Assembly (NCBI RefSeq): GCF_009363655.1 | Contig: NZ_CP045393.1 | Span: 2,542,001-2,606,000 of the forward strand | Source of the DNA: Roseovarius sp. THAF27 | Lineage (GTDB): Bacteria > Pseudomonadota > Alphaproteobacteria > Rhodobacterales > Rhodobacteraceae | Reading direction: 5' to 3' | DNA length: 64,000 nucleotides | Shown: in pieces, positions 8,731 to 17,131 of the stretch | Position numbering within the stretch: the first letter of the stretch is position 1 | How the letters are laid out: every line of letters starts with the position of its first letter | Program-made: the position numbers and the translations under genes | Notes under the pieces: model-generated | What the model saw: only the letters and a program-made list of their open reading frames with translations | Told to the model about the DNA's origin: nothing | Database searches by the model: none

Positions 8731-8771
8731 TAGCGCCCGGTTGACGTAAATTGGCGATGGTCCGGAGGGTG
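8731..8771 (+). repeat. Direct repeat, right copy
   Basis: Second copy of the 41-base repeat described at 7711-7751, located 53 bases after the ATPase stop codon. The sequence just after it (8800-8876) is AT-rich and is probably the promoter region of the next gene. Confidence 0.85.
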
Positions 8772-8876
8772 GTGCCCAAATTTCGCCACGCTTTGCCATT
8801 AACGTTCAGCTAAGGAATTTACCTTACAACTTTAAAAAATTTATTTTCAACCATAAGCAATTCTTTGGAGGGATTG

Positions 8877-9269
8877 ATGAAAACCGGAATGGTCACACTC
8901 GCAATCGGGTTCGGAATACTGGCAGCAACGGGTATCAGCTATGTCCGGGCAATCGCGTCCGAGACTGCGGTTTATACCTTTCAGGTGAAGGATGGCAGTG
9001 GCTCGATGAGCTATCGCTGCGCGATCGCGGCAACGCTGGCAAGTTCAGAGACCAATGCCCGTGCCGCTCATGCGATGTTTGAACCGGCCATGCGGACCTC
9101 TGCGCGGCTACAGGCAAAAGCCATGGTTGCCAGAATCTCGCCGGACCGTGCTTCCTCTGATTTGGTGGCCGACCTTGAAAGCATCAACGCCGAGGCTGAC
9201 GCGCTTCGAGGAGCAACGCATCGCGAGATGCAACGTCGGTTCGGCTGCAATTACATCGGCAGCACCTGA
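8877..9269 (+). CDS. Small exported protein, unknown function
   Basis: A 130-residue protein not recognised by family. I chose the ATG at 8877 because GGAGGG lies 6 bases upstream. The N-terminus MKTGMVTLAIGFGILAATG is a signal peptide or membrane anchor. Two cysteines (SYRCAIAA and RFGCNY) could form one disulfide, and the middle is Ala-rich and helical. It is transcribed towards phaP and ends before a bidirectional-looking hairpin. Confidence 0.7.
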   Translation: MKTGMVTLAIGFGILAATGISYVRAIASETAVYTFQVKDGSGSMSYRCAIAATLASSETNARAAHAMFEPAMRTSARLQAKAMVARISPDRASSDLVADLESINAEADALRGATHREMQRRFGCNYIGST

Positions 9270-9341
9270 AAACGCTCGGCGTCCGTTTCTCGTCAGCCGT
9301 GTCGCCTTCTGGCTGTCCACCCCGAAATACTGACATCGAAA

Positions 9342-9368
9342 AAGGGCGAGCCGGTGAGGCTCGCCCTT
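9342..9368 (-). terminator. Rho-independent terminator of phaP
   Basis: An 11-base-pair perfect stem (AAGGGCGAGCC with GGCTCGCCCTT, 5-base loop). Read on the minus strand it is followed by a T run (CCCTTTTTCG), so it fits termination of the phasin transcript. It may also stop the convergent gene at 8877. Confidence 0.85.
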
Positions 9369-9431
9369 CGGTGATCCGGGCCAAAAGGGAGGAAGTTGAC
9401 CCGTACTCGTTAAACCGTTGACCGGCTCCGC

Positions 9432-9890
9432 TTACTTGGCAGCGGTGGTCGAGGCTTTCTTGGCCGCGGCGGTCATGTCGTCGGTGGCTTTCTTCACGGC
9501 CTTGGACGCATCTTCCTGCAGGTCTTTTCCAGCAGCCATCATCAGCTCGACCGTGTCCATCTGGACCTTCTTCGCGATCTCGGCGAAGGCAGCCATGTGC
9601 TCGGCAGCCGATTCAGCATTGGCCGACGCGAAGTCGGTCATGGCCTTGGCGTAGTCTGCCGGCTCGGATTTCGCCTTGGTGACGTCGCTGAGCTTGGACA
9701 GGGTTTCCTGGGTCCATTTGCCCGACAGCTCGGCCGACTTGGTGGCGGCTTCGAGCGCGACGCCCGACATTTTCTCGCTCAGGGCGGCCTGGTTCTTGAA
9801 CGCTTCTTCCATCGCCTTGGTGTCGACGGGGAATGCGCCCATCATGTCTTTCATCATCGCGTTGATGTCTTGTGCTTGTGCTTTTGCCAT
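9432..9890 (-). CDS. phaP: Phasin (PHA granule-associated protein)
   Basis: A 152-residue, Ala/Lys-rich helical protein of the phasin family that coats polyhydroxyalkanoate granules and limits their coalescence. The phasin domain covers about residues 20-125 (FKNQAALSEKMSGVALEA, then LSKLSDVTKAKSEPADYAKAM), and the tail is a Lys/Ala repeat (KKATDDMTAAAKKAST). Cys is absent, as is usual. It lies downstream of phaC on the same strand with its own promoter region containing two palindromes for PhaR, and has a strong terminator, consistent with separate high-level expression. Confidence 0.94.
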   Translation of the reverse strand: MAKAQAQDINAMMKDMMGAFPVDTKAMEEAFKNQAALSEKMSGVALEAATKSAELSGKWTQETLSKLSDVTKAKSEPADYAKAMTDFASANAESAAEHMAAFAEIAKKVQMDTVELMMAAGKDLQEDASKAVKKATDDMTAAAKKASTTAAK

Positions 9891-9976
9891 TGGTTTGGCT
9901 CCTTACTGTTCGGTTTCAGTCGTGTTCGTTTTGCAGGCGGTTGGTCCGCTCTTTGCATCTGCAACATATATAGATG

Positions 9977-10015
9977 CTGCATTGCAGCATTGCAACCCTT
10001 TTTGCTGCACTGCAG
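9977..10015. promoter_or_regulatory. Two PhaR operators before phaP
   Basis: CTGC-ATT-GCAG at 9977-9987 and CTGC-ACT-GCAG at 10005-10015, with centres 28 bases apart. Both extend to longer palindromes (TTTGCTGC/GCAGCAAA for the second). The spacing of CTGC-N3-GCAG is the one reported for PhaR of Paracoccus denitrificans at its phaP promoter. They lie 87-125 bases before the phaP start. Confidence 0.8.
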
Positions 10016-10050
10016 CAAAACTTTCACACGATCTAAAAAAGCGTTTCGCG

Positions 10051-11859
10051 TCAGGCAGTTGCCTTGCGCAAAACGTAGGTTCCGGGCGCCGGACCAAGGC
10101 TGGGATGCTCGGAATCGCCCGGTTTGCGGGCCTTTACCTTGGTGCCCGAGCGCTTGCGCAGCCAGGTTTCCCACGTTGGCCACCAGGAGCCTTCACGCTC
10201 GGTCGCGCCCTCCAGCCATTCTTCGGGCGTGGGCGGCAGGTCCTTGTTCATGTAATAGCCGTACTTCTTTTTCGACGGCGGATTGACGATGCCGGCGATG
10301 TGGCCGGACTCGGACACGATGAAGCTGCGGTCGGTCGATCCGGTCTGCAGGAAGCCGCGGTAGCAGTCGCGCCAGGCGGCGATGTGATCGCTTTGGCAGG
10401 TGACGGCCATGATCGGCACGGTCACGTCGCTGATATGCACCTTTTCGCCGCAGACGGTCATGCCGTCGGTGACGAAGGCGTTGGCCTGGCAGAGGTCGCG
10501 CAGGTATTGCTTGGTCATGGCGCCCGGCAGGTTGGCGCCGTCGCCGTTCCAGTAGAGCAGGTCGAAGGCGGGCGGGGTCTCGCCCATCATGTAGCTGCGG
10601 ATCGCGGGCTTGTAGATCAGGTCGTTGGAGCGCAGGAAGGACATGGTGCGACCCATGATGAACGAGCGCAGGATGCCCTGCTCTTCCACCTCGCGTTCGA
10701 TTCCGTCGACGAAATCGTCCTGCAGGAAGGGCACGAACTCGCCCTGCTCGCCAAAATCGGTGAGCGCGGTGAAGAAGGTGGCGGATTTCACGGACGTGTC
10801 GCCGCGCTTGGCCATCAGCGCCAGCGTCAGGTGCAGCGTGGTGCCGGCGATGCAGTAGCCCACGGCGTTGACCTGTTTCTCGCCGGTGATCGCCTTGGCC
10901 TCGCGGATGGCGGTCAGGAAGCCTTCCTCGATGTAGTCGTCGATCAGCACGTCACTGTAGGACGCGTCGGGGTTGACCCAGGACACGACGAACAGCGTGT
11001 AGCCCTGATCCGTGATCCACTTGATCAGGCTGTTTTCCTGTTTCAGGTCGAGAATGTAGTACTTGTTGATCCAGGGCGGGAAGATCACCACGGGGGTCTT
11101 GTGCACCTGCGCGGTGGTGGGGCTGTACTGGATCAGCTCCATCAGGCGGTTGCGATAGACCACCTCGCCTTCGCTCACGGCGACGTTCTCGCCCAGCTTG
11201 AAGGCCTCCTCGTCGCACAGGCGCACGACCATTTCGCCATTGTTGGCCTCAAGGTCCGACACCAGGTTCTCCAGCCCCTTCACCAGGCTTTCGCCCTCGG
11301 TCTCGATGGCGCGTTCCAGCGCGTCGGGGTTGGTGCTCAGGAAATTCGTCGGGCTCATCATGTCGACGATCTGCTGCGCGAAATAGTTCAGGCGCTTGCG
11401 GTCCTTGGGGTCGAGGTCGTCGGCCTCGGCCACGGCCTTTTCCACGGCCTGCCGGTTGAGCGCATATTGCTGTTTCACCAGCCGGAAATAGGGGTGCGTC
11501 CGCCACAGGGGATTCGTGAATCGCTTGTCGCCCTCCAGCGGGTCGGGATCGTCTTCGTCAGCGTCGGACGGGGGGTGGCCCTGAAGCAGCGATTGCTGCG
11601 CCTCCATGAAATGGCGCACGGATTTGCCCCAGTATTCCAGCTGCTGTTCATAGATCTTGCCGGGGTTTTCCATCAGCGCCTGCCAGTAGGAGGCTGCTGC
11701 ACGTGCATAAAGATCCTGCCCCGGACCGTTCAGTTCGGGCATGGGCGGATTGCGGTGGCTGAGCGCCTGCACGAGCCTTTGTGACAAGGCTTCGACCTTT
11801 TCGAGATTTTCGTTCATCCGCTCCAGATTTTTTTCATCAGCGGTGTCGGGCGTTGCCAT
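10051..11859 (-). CDS. phaC: Class I poly(3-hydroxyalkanoate) synthase
   Basis: A 602-residue class I PHA synthase that polymerises (R)-3-hydroxyacyl-CoA at the granule surface. The PhaC N-terminal domain is followed by the alpha/beta-hydrolase core, with the lipase-like box GYCIAG holding the catalytic Cys, the Asp in VTCQSDHIAAW and the His in SESGHIAGI. I set the start at MATPDTADEK (11859), which has AGAGGA upstream. A longer frame exists to 11925 but would run across the PhaR-type site at 11883-11893. It is divergent from phaZ. Confidence 0.95.
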   Translation of the reverse strand: MATPDTADEKNLERMNENLEKVEALSQRLVQALSHRNPPMPELNGPGQDLYARAAASYWQALMENPGKIYEQQLEYWGKSVRHFMEAQQSLLQGHPPSDADEDDPDPLEGDKRFTNPLWRTHPYFRLVKQQYALNRQAVEKAVAEADDLDPKDRKRLNYFAQQIVDMMSPTNFLSTNPDALERAIETEGESLVKGLENLVSDLEANNGEMVVRLCDEEAFKLGENVAVSEGEVVYRNRLMELIQYSPTTAQVHKTPVVIFPPWINKYYILDLKQENSLIKWITDQGYTLFVVSWVNPDASYSDVLIDDYIEEGFLTAIREAKAITGEKQVNAVGYCIAGTTLHLTLALMAKRGDTSVKSATFFTALTDFGEQGEFVPFLQDDFVDGIEREVEEQGILRSFIMGRTMSFLRSNDLIYKPAIRSYMMGETPPAFDLLYWNGDGANLPGAMTKQYLRDLCQANAFVTDGMTVCGEKVHISDVTVPIMAVTCQSDHIAAWRDCYRGFLQTGSTDRSFIVSESGHIAGIVNPPSKKKYGYYMNKDLPPTPEEWLEGATEREGSWWPTWETWLRKRSGTKVKARKPGDSEHPSLGPAPGTYVLRKATA

Positions 11860-11882
11860 TTCCACGAAATCCTCTAATCTTT

Positions 11883-11893
11883 CTGCCGTGCAG
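11883..11893. promoter_or_regulatory. PhaR-type operator between phaC and phaZ
   Basis: CTGC-CGT-GCAG lies 24 bases before the phaC start and within the 159-base divergent phaC-phaZ region. It has the same spacing as the two phaP sites, so PhaR may control synthase, depolymerase or both. Confidence 0.6.
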
Positions 11894-12018
11894 CATGGCG
11901 CAGGAGGCCTGCGTCTGGTATGCAAGTGTTAACGTCGCCCCGCCTATACAGGTCCCCGGGGCCTGCGGGACTGCGACGAATGGAACCAACTCGGTCGGTC
12001 GGGCCGAAGGAGTAAGTA

Positions 12019-13317
12019 ATGCGTTACATGGCCACCTACGACTTGATGGAAACCATCCGCAACACCAACCAGTGGCTGGGAGCGACGGCCTATTCCATGG
12101 CATCTTACCCCATCTTCGCGCTGACCCCAAACCCTGCATTTCAGTGGTTGGCCGCCTGGGGCGAAGTGACCGAACGCGCGTTCCAGCGGATGGTCGCCAA
12201 GCCCGACTGGGGGATCGAGTCGATCACCGGCGAGGACGGGCGCGATCACCTGATCAGCATCGAGACGGTGGTGGAAAAGCCCTTTGGCGACCTCATCCAC
12301 TTCAACGTGCAGGGGCGCGACGAGATGGACCGCCGGGTTCTGCTGGTGGCGCCGATGTCGGGGCATTACGCGACGCTCTTGCGCTCGACCGTGAAGTCGC
12401 TGCTGCCCGATTGCGAGGTCTACGTCACCGACTGGCACAATGCCCGCGACATCCCGGTCAGCGAAGGCAAGTTCGATGTCGAGGATTACACGCTCTACCT
12501 GGTGGAGTTCATGCGGCATCTCGGCAATGACCTGCACGTCATTGCGGTGTGCCAGCCCGCGCCGCTGACCCTGGCCGCCACCGCTTATCTGGCCGAGCAG
12601 GACCCCGAGGCGCAGCCCCGTTCGCTGACGCTGATCGGCGGGCCGATCGACCCCGATGCCACGCCGACCGAGGTGACGGATTTCGGCCACAGCGTGACCA
12701 TGGGCCAACTGGAAGGCACGATGATCCAGCGCGTTGGGTTCAAGTATCCCGGCGTGGGGCGCAAGGTCTATCCCGGCCTGCTGCAACTGGCGTCGTTCAT
12801 GTCGATGAATGCCGAGCGGCACAGCCAGGCCTTCATGAACCAGATCACCCGCGTGGCGCAGGGCGAGGCCAGCGACCGCGACCCGCACAACAAGTTCTAC
12901 GATGAATACCTGGCGGTCATGGACATGCCGGCGGAGTTCTACCTTTCGACGGTCGAACGCATCTTCAAGGCGGGCGAGATCGCCAGGAACGAATTCGTGG
13001 TCGATGGCCACAAGGTGGATATCGGCGCGATCAGCAAGGTCGCGGTGAAGACCGTCGAGGGCGGCAAGGACGACATTTCGGCCCCTGGGCAATGCGTGGC
13101 GGCGCTGGACCTGCTGACCGGGTTGCCGGACGACATGAAGGCCAGCCACCTGGAGCCCGAGGCGGGCCATTACGGCATCTTCGCGGGCCGGTCCTGGCGC
13201 AACAACATCCGGCCCCTGGTGCTGGATTTCATCGACGCCAATTCCGAGGACCCGGCGGCGCGCAGCCGCACGAAGTCGCGCAAGGACAAGAAGAAGGCCA
13301 AGATCGCGGCGGAGTGA
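12019..13317 (+). CDS. phaZ: Intracellular polyhydroxyalkanoate depolymerase
   Basis: A 432-residue intracellular PHA depolymerase that mobilises stored polymer. The alpha/beta-hydrolase nucleophile is Cys in HVIAVCQPA (family VCQP motif, about residue 178), with the Asp in PIDPDATP and the His in EPEAGHYGIFAGR completing the expected triad. The C-terminus is a Lys/Arg-rich tail (RSRTKSRKDKKKAK). It is transcribed divergently from phaC. A GGAG-like ribosome-binding site precedes the ATG. Confidence 0.94.
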   Translation: MRYMATYDLMETIRNTNQWLGATAYSMASYPIFALTPNPAFQWLAAWGEVTERAFQRMVAKPDWGIESITGEDGRDHLISIETVVEKPFGDLIHFNVQGRDEMDRRVLLVAPMSGHYATLLRSTVKSLLPDCEVYVTDWHNARDIPVSEGKFDVEDYTLYLVEFMRHLGNDLHVIAVCQPAPLTLAATAYLAEQDPEAQPRSLTLIGGPIDPDATPTEVTDFGHSVTMGQLEGTMIQRVGFKYPGVGRKVYPGLLQLASFMSMNAERHSQAFMNQITRVAQGEASDRDPHNKFYDEYLAVMDMPAEFYLSTVERIFKAGEIARNEFVVDGHKVDIGAISKVAVKTVEGGKDDISAPGQCVAALDLLTGLPDDMKASHLEPEAGHYGIFAGRSWRNNIRPLVLDFIDANSEDPAARSRTKSRKDKKKAKIAAE

Positions 13318-13339
13318 AGCGGCGCGCTTGGGCGGAGAG

Positions 13340-13360
13340 ATCCCGGATCAGGTCCGGGAT
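13340..13360. repeat. GC-rich hairpin (ATCCCGGA type)
   Basis: ATCCCGGA/TCCGGGAT with a 5-base loop, 22 bases after the phaZ stop. The same stem recurs at 13568 and 46013, and in variant form in the tandem array at 53455. It may act as a terminator, although no T run follows. Confidence 0.65.
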
Positions 13361-13390
13361 GCCCCCTGTCTTTGTCCACGCGCGGAACAA

Positions 13391-13552
13391 AGGCGCGGCA
13401 AGGCCGCGCCGCCGCGCATCGCCGGGCCGCCCCCCGGCACGGTGATTTGGTCGAGTTGGGCGCACCGTTCGAATGCTCTTCGGATTTGGCGGAAATAAAG
13501 TGCTCAGAATTGCGGTTGGATCGCCGCACCGCGGCCCGTCGATGTGCGGCTT
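13391..13552 (+). repeat. Dispersed ~150-bp repeat, copy A
   Basis: This is one of four related elements in the window (others at 45529, 45785 and 59968). Shared blocks are a GC-rich head CGCCGCCGCGC..ATCGCC with a dyad CCGCCCCCCGG, and a distal block ATAAAGTGCTCAGAATTG then GGATCGCCGC, ending in a second dyad (GCACCGCGGCCCGTCGATGTGC). No gene is visible in it. Confidence 0.7.
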
Positions 13553-13567
13553 AGTCAAACACCGGTC

Positions 13568-13626
13568 ATCCCGGACTTGATCCGGGATCTCGTAGTCACA
13601 CAGATCCTCGGGTCAAGCCCGAGGAT
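13568..13626. repeat. Paired hairpins beside repeat copy A
   Basis: Two stems: ATCCCGGA/TCCGGGAT (13568-13588) and ATCCTCGGG/CCCGAGGAT (13604-13626), each with a 5-base loop. The same pair in the same order is at 46013-46070 after repeat copy B, so the two form a composite unit with the larger repeat. Confidence 0.7.
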
Positions 13627-13655
13627 GACAGGCTGAACGGTCAGGTTGACCCGCC

Positions 13656-14384
13656 CTACCCCGCTTCGACCCGCCGGTGCAGCACCAGCGGCTGTTTCAG
13701 CCAGACGCGCAGCGCGGCCGTCACGGCCTCGGGGGATTCGAGCGTCGGCAGGTGCCCGGCGTCCTGCACCAGCGCCAGTTCGGCGTTGGGGATGAGACCG
13801 GCCATGAACTCGTGCCGCTTGACCGGGGTCAGCGTGTCATGCACGCCGCACATCACCAGCGTCGGCACGTGGATCTTGCGCAGGGTCGCCTGGTAGTCGC
13901 GGCGCCGCTGCAGGGCGCGGACCTGGCGGGTGATGGCCTCGGGTCCGAGGTTCTCGGCCATCTTGGTGACCATGTGCAGGATCGAGGTGCGTTCGGCATT
14001 CGGGGCCAGGTGCTCGGGCCGCAACAGTGCCGACACGGCCTGGTCGATGAAGCCCGCCCGCAGCTTGGTGACGACGGGTTCGTAATTCGCCGCCGATTGC
14101 GGCGTCTCGGCCATCGAATTGGTGTCCATCAGGCAGAGCCGCGTCACCCGGTCCGGCGCGCGGCGCACGATTTCCAGCGCCACGATCCCGCCCATGGACA
14201 GCCCCGCCAGCGCAAAGCGGCGCGGCAGGTGGTCGAGGAGGCCCGAGGCGATTTCTTCGATCCGGTCACCGTGGGAAATGGGCGCGACAGTTACCGGCAG
14301 GTCGGGGCTGAGCGCCGTCATCTGGGGGCCGAAGACGCGTGCGTCACACATCATGCCCGGCAGAAACACCAAGGGGTCCTTCAT
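13656..14384 (-). CDS. Alpha/beta hydrolase
   Basis: A 242-residue alpha/beta-fold hydrolase. I set the start at MKDPLVFLPGMMCD (14384), which has AAGGA upstream. The nucleophile elbow is GLSMGG (Ser about 75), the acid is in CGVHDTLTP and the His is in DAGHLPTLESP. Such proteins are esterases or carboxylester lactonases; the PGMMCD start resembles a group often listed near PHA or lipid genes. A direct role in 3-hydroxybutyrate metabolism is speculative. Confidence 0.85.
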   Translation of the reverse strand: MKDPLVFLPGMMCDARVFGPQMTALSPDLPVTVAPISHGDRIEEIASGLLDHLPRRFALAGLSMGGIVALEIVRRAPDRVTRLCLMDTNSMAETPQSAANYEPVVTKLRAGFIDQAVSALLRPEHLAPNAERTSILHMVTKMAENLGPEAITRQVRALQRRRDYQATLRKIHVPTLVMCGVHDTLTPVKRHEFMAGLIPNAELALVQDAGHLPTLESPEAVTAALRVWLKQPLVLHRRVEAG

Positions 14385-14517
14385 CGCTTTTTCCTTAACC
14401 TGCCCGCGCGCTTTGCGCTGTTTTATGGACGCGATTCTGCCACAGGCGCGCGGGAAAACCAAGAAAACTCGCGCGGGCTACGGCAATCCGCCGATCCGGT
14501 CGGGAAGGTGTCGGCGC

Positions 14518-15270
14518 TCACGCGATGCGCTCCAGCACGTCCTCGATGGAGCGGATGATGAGCGCGAGGCAGTCGGGATCGGAAAAGCGGTGATCGGCGC
14601 CGTCCACGAGCGTGAGGCGCATGTCGCGGCCCTTGGCGTGGTCCAGAAGGCGCAGGGCCACGGACATGTCCACATCCGCATCGGCGGTGCCTTGCAGGAA
14701 GCGCGCCGGGAACGGCAGTTTCAGGTCCGAGCGCAGGACGAGGTTGTCGCGCCCGTCCTCGATCAGGCGGTGGGTGATGATATAGGGCTCGTCATATTCG
14801 CTGGGCAACGCGAGGCGGCCTTTGGCCTTCAACTCGGCGCGCTGCGCCTCGGTGAAGCCGGCCCACATGCTGTCCTCGGTGAAATCGGGGGCGGCGGCCA
14901 CGGTGACCATGCCGGCGATGCGGTCGGGGATGGCGCGGGCCATGAGCAGGGAAATCCAGCCACCCATGGAGGAGCCGACGAGGATTTGCGGGCCGTCGGT
15001 CAGTTCCTCGATCGCGGCCCGGGCGTCCGCCGCCCAGTCGCCGATGCAACCATCGGTGAAGGCTTCGCCGCTTTGGCCGTGTCCGGAATAGTCGAACCGC
15101 AGAAAGGCGCGGCCCGTGCGCCTGGCCCAGTCTTCGAGATTGAGGGCCTTGGTGCCTTCCATGTCGGATTTGAAGCCGCCGAGAAAGACCACGCCCGGCC
15201 CGTCTCCGTCGGTCTTGTGATAGGCCAGACGACGCCCTTGCGGCGAGGTCAGCATCTTGATCTCTGACAT
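14518..15270 (-). CDS. Alpha/beta hydrolase (ABHD10/BioH-like)
   Basis: A 250-residue alpha/beta hydrolase. VVFLGGFKSDMEGTKAL forms the oxyanion region, GSSMGGW is the nucleophile elbow, GTADADVD supplies the acid and DGADHRFSD the His. The pattern is close to the family of mitochondrial ABHD10 thioesterases, whose bacterial members are uncharacterised. It is upstream of the hydrolase at 13656 on the same strand with 133 bases between them, so cotranscription is possible. Confidence 0.85.
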   Translation of the reverse strand: MSEIKMLTSPQGRRLAYHKTDGDGPGVVFLGGFKSDMEGTKALNLEDWARRTGRAFLRFDYSGHGQSGEAFTDGCIGDWAADARAAIEELTDGPQILVGSSMGGWISLLMARAIPDRIAGMVTVAAAPDFTEDSMWAGFTEAQRAELKAKGRLALPSEYDEPYIITHRLIEDGRDNLVLRSDLKLPFPARFLQGTADADVDMSVALRLLDHAKGRDMRLTLVDGADHRFSDPDCLALIIRSIEDVLERIA

Positions 15271-15341
15271 CTTGGGTTCCCTTTCGAGGTTTGAAAGGAA
15301 CCTGTCACCCTAAGGGCGGCGTTTCAAGCCGCCAGCGGTGG

Positions 15342-15521
15342 TCAGAGTATGGAGCCTATCGTGCGCTCGATGCGGTCGAGCGTGTATTCCCGCTCCTGCC
15401 CCGGTTTGTCGGGGACCGCACTGGCCGGGAAGCCGAGATAGGTGGTTCCCGCTGCTTGATCGGGATCATCCGCATCCCCCGCATCATCGGAGGTGTCGGA
15501 GCTGCTATCGAAACGTGCCAT
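15342..15521 (-). CDS. Small acidic protein (59 aa), hypothetical
   Basis: A 59-codon open frame that begins MARFDSSSDTSDD and ends DRIERTIGSIL. It has an in-frame stop directly before the ATG and a weak GGTAGAG upstream. Codons end mostly in G or C, as in real genes here. The first half is Asp/Ser-rich and probably disordered. The second half (YLGFPASAVPDKPGQ) looks ordered. It is not recognised. It lies between the hydrolase and MFS genes, all on the minus strand; the AT-rich stretch 15540-15685 behind it holds small ACTGTA/TACAGT dyads and is likely its promoter. Confidence 0.45.
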   Translation of the reverse strand: MARFDSSSDTSDDAGDADDPDQAAGTTYLGFPASAVPDKPGQEREYTLDRIERTIGSIL

Positions 15522-15685
15522 TTACTCTACCGTTTTCTTTGTCCGCGTCTGAGACCCGTAAGGCCGTGCAATAAAGTTAGCATTTCAATTGGAAATGAAA
15601 ATTCTCTTTATGTCACAATATGTTACAGTCAACACCTGCATACTGACGAATACAGCGCGATACAACTGTATGCGGTGGTATACAG

Positions 15686-16921
15686 TCAAGTGACATCCCG
15701 CAACCCCAGCGCGGCCAGCCCGCCAAGCGCCGACATCGCCGCGAACCCGATGAGGGCGGCATTGGGGCCGACCCAGCTGAGCGCGCCGCCGAAGGCGCCG
15801 GCCAGCAGCAGGATGATCCCGATGGCCAGGTTGGCGACAGCGGAATTCACCGTGCGCCGATCCTCGGGCGAGATGTCGACAAGGTAGGTCGAGCGCGCCT
15901 GTCGCACGCCGTGGTAGGCGATCATCAGCACGAAGAGCACGCCGGGGATGATGGCCGTGGTCTGGGCCCATCCGGCAAGGTTGGCGGCCACGCCCGCCGC
16001 CATGGCCAGCGCCCCCAGAAGCCCCGCCGCGAGCAGCATCAGGCGGCTGGAGCGGTCGGCGAGCCAGCCCCAGGCATAGGAACTGACGAACCCCGCCGCC
16101 GCGGAGGCCACCAGCAATGCGCCCAGCGTGCGCAGCTTGTCGTCGTCGCCTTGGGTGGTCATCACGGCCAGGAACGGCGGCGCAAGCGCGGTGGCGGTCA
16201 GCAGGCCGCGCACCAGGATGAAGCGGCGCAGGTTCGCGTCTTCGCGGATCACGTCGCGGAAGCGGTGCAGGCCGGTGTCCTGTTGCGGGGTGCTGTCGTT
16301 CTCGTCGAGGGTCGAGAAGATGACGGCCGCGGCGACCCATAGGCAGGCGGCGAGCGCGACGGCGGCGATCACGGCGGCTTTGGTCTGTATGAGGCCCGAC
16401 AGCATCAGCCCGGCAAAGACCAGCACCGCGATGGACGCGACCGAGCCGGCCATGCCGGTGACCGCGCCGCGCTTGGTCTGGCCCACGGTCTTGCCCAGGA
16501 TGTCCTTGTAGGAGACCGAGCAGGCCGCGCGGAAAATCGCCAGCGTGGCCAAGAGCACGCAGATGGCGAGCCCCGCTGCCCAGCCTTGCAGGAAAATGGC
16601 CGAGGCGGCGATACCGGCGGCCATGGCCCCCTGCCCCGCGCTGCCCGCGACCCACATCCAGCGGCGTTGCTTGCGCTGTTCCAGCCACGGCGCCAGCAGC
16701 ACTTGCGGCAAAAGCGCCCCGGCCTCGCGCAACGGCACCAGAAGGGCCACTATGCTTCCCGGCGCGCCGAGGACACCCAGAAGCCAGCTGAGCACCAGCT
16801 TGGGGTCGATGAGACCGTCGGCGATTTTGGTGAGGCTGAGGGAAAAGATATGCCGAAGCCCGTTGCGGGCCTCGGCCTTGTCACTTTCCTGTCCTGTCAG
16901 TCGTTCGAATGTGCCTTGCAC
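15686..16921 (-). CDS. MFS transporter
   Basis: A 411-residue integral membrane protein with about 12 hydrophobic segments and a hydrophilic central loop (TLDENDSTPQQDTGLHRFRD) between the two halves, as in the major facilitator superfamily. PWLEQRKQRRWMW fits the loop 2-3 charged motif. The substrate is unknown. The small gene at 16946 lies 24 bases upstream on the same strand and may be cotranscribed. Confidence 0.82.
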   Translation of the reverse strand: MQGTFERLTGQESDKAEARNGLRHIFSLSLTKIADGLIDPKLVLSWLLGVLGAPGSIVALLVPLREAGALLPQVLLAPWLEQRKQRRWMWVAGSAGQGAMAAGIAASAIFLQGWAAGLAICVLLATLAIFRAACSVSYKDILGKTVGQTKRGAVTGMAGSVASIAVLVFAGLMLSGLIQTKAAVIAAVALAACLWVAAAVIFSTLDENDSTPQQDTGLHRFRDVIREDANLRRFILVRGLLTATALAPPFLAVMTTQGDDDKLRTLGALLVASAAAGFVSSYAWGWLADRSSRLMLLAAGLLGALAMAAGVAANLAGWAQTTAIIPGVLFVLMIAYHGVRQARSTYLVDISPEDRRTVNSAVANLAIGIILLLAGAFGGALSWVGPNAALIGFAAMSALGGLAALGLRDVT

Positions 16922-16945
16922 TGCGCACCGTGTCGTTGAGGCTGG

Positions 16946-17131
16946 TTAGCCTCCGACATAGGGCGCGGACTTGGGACGGTAAAAAACTTTTTGATTGTGC
17001 AGGCGGCCCAGCAGGTCGTGGATGCGGCGGGTCACCGGCTCGGGTTGGTTGACCTTCGAACTGTGCAGTGCGCTTTCGATCAGGTCCATGTCCTCGACGG
17101 AAAGTTCGAATGTGTCGTTGTAGCGGGCCAT
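16946..17131 (-). CDS. Small conserved hypothetical protein (61 aa)
   Basis: A 61-residue soluble protein (SVEDMDLIESALHSS, then RRIHDLLGRLHNQKVFYRP). A strong AAGGAG ribosome-binding site lies before the ATG. Codon use matches other genes. The pattern of an acidic helix followed by a basic helix is common in small roseobacter proteins, but no function is known to me. Confidence 0.75.
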   Translation of the reverse strand: MARYNDTFELSVEDMDLIESALHSSKVNQPEPVTRRIHDLLGRLHNQKVFYRPKSAPYVGG

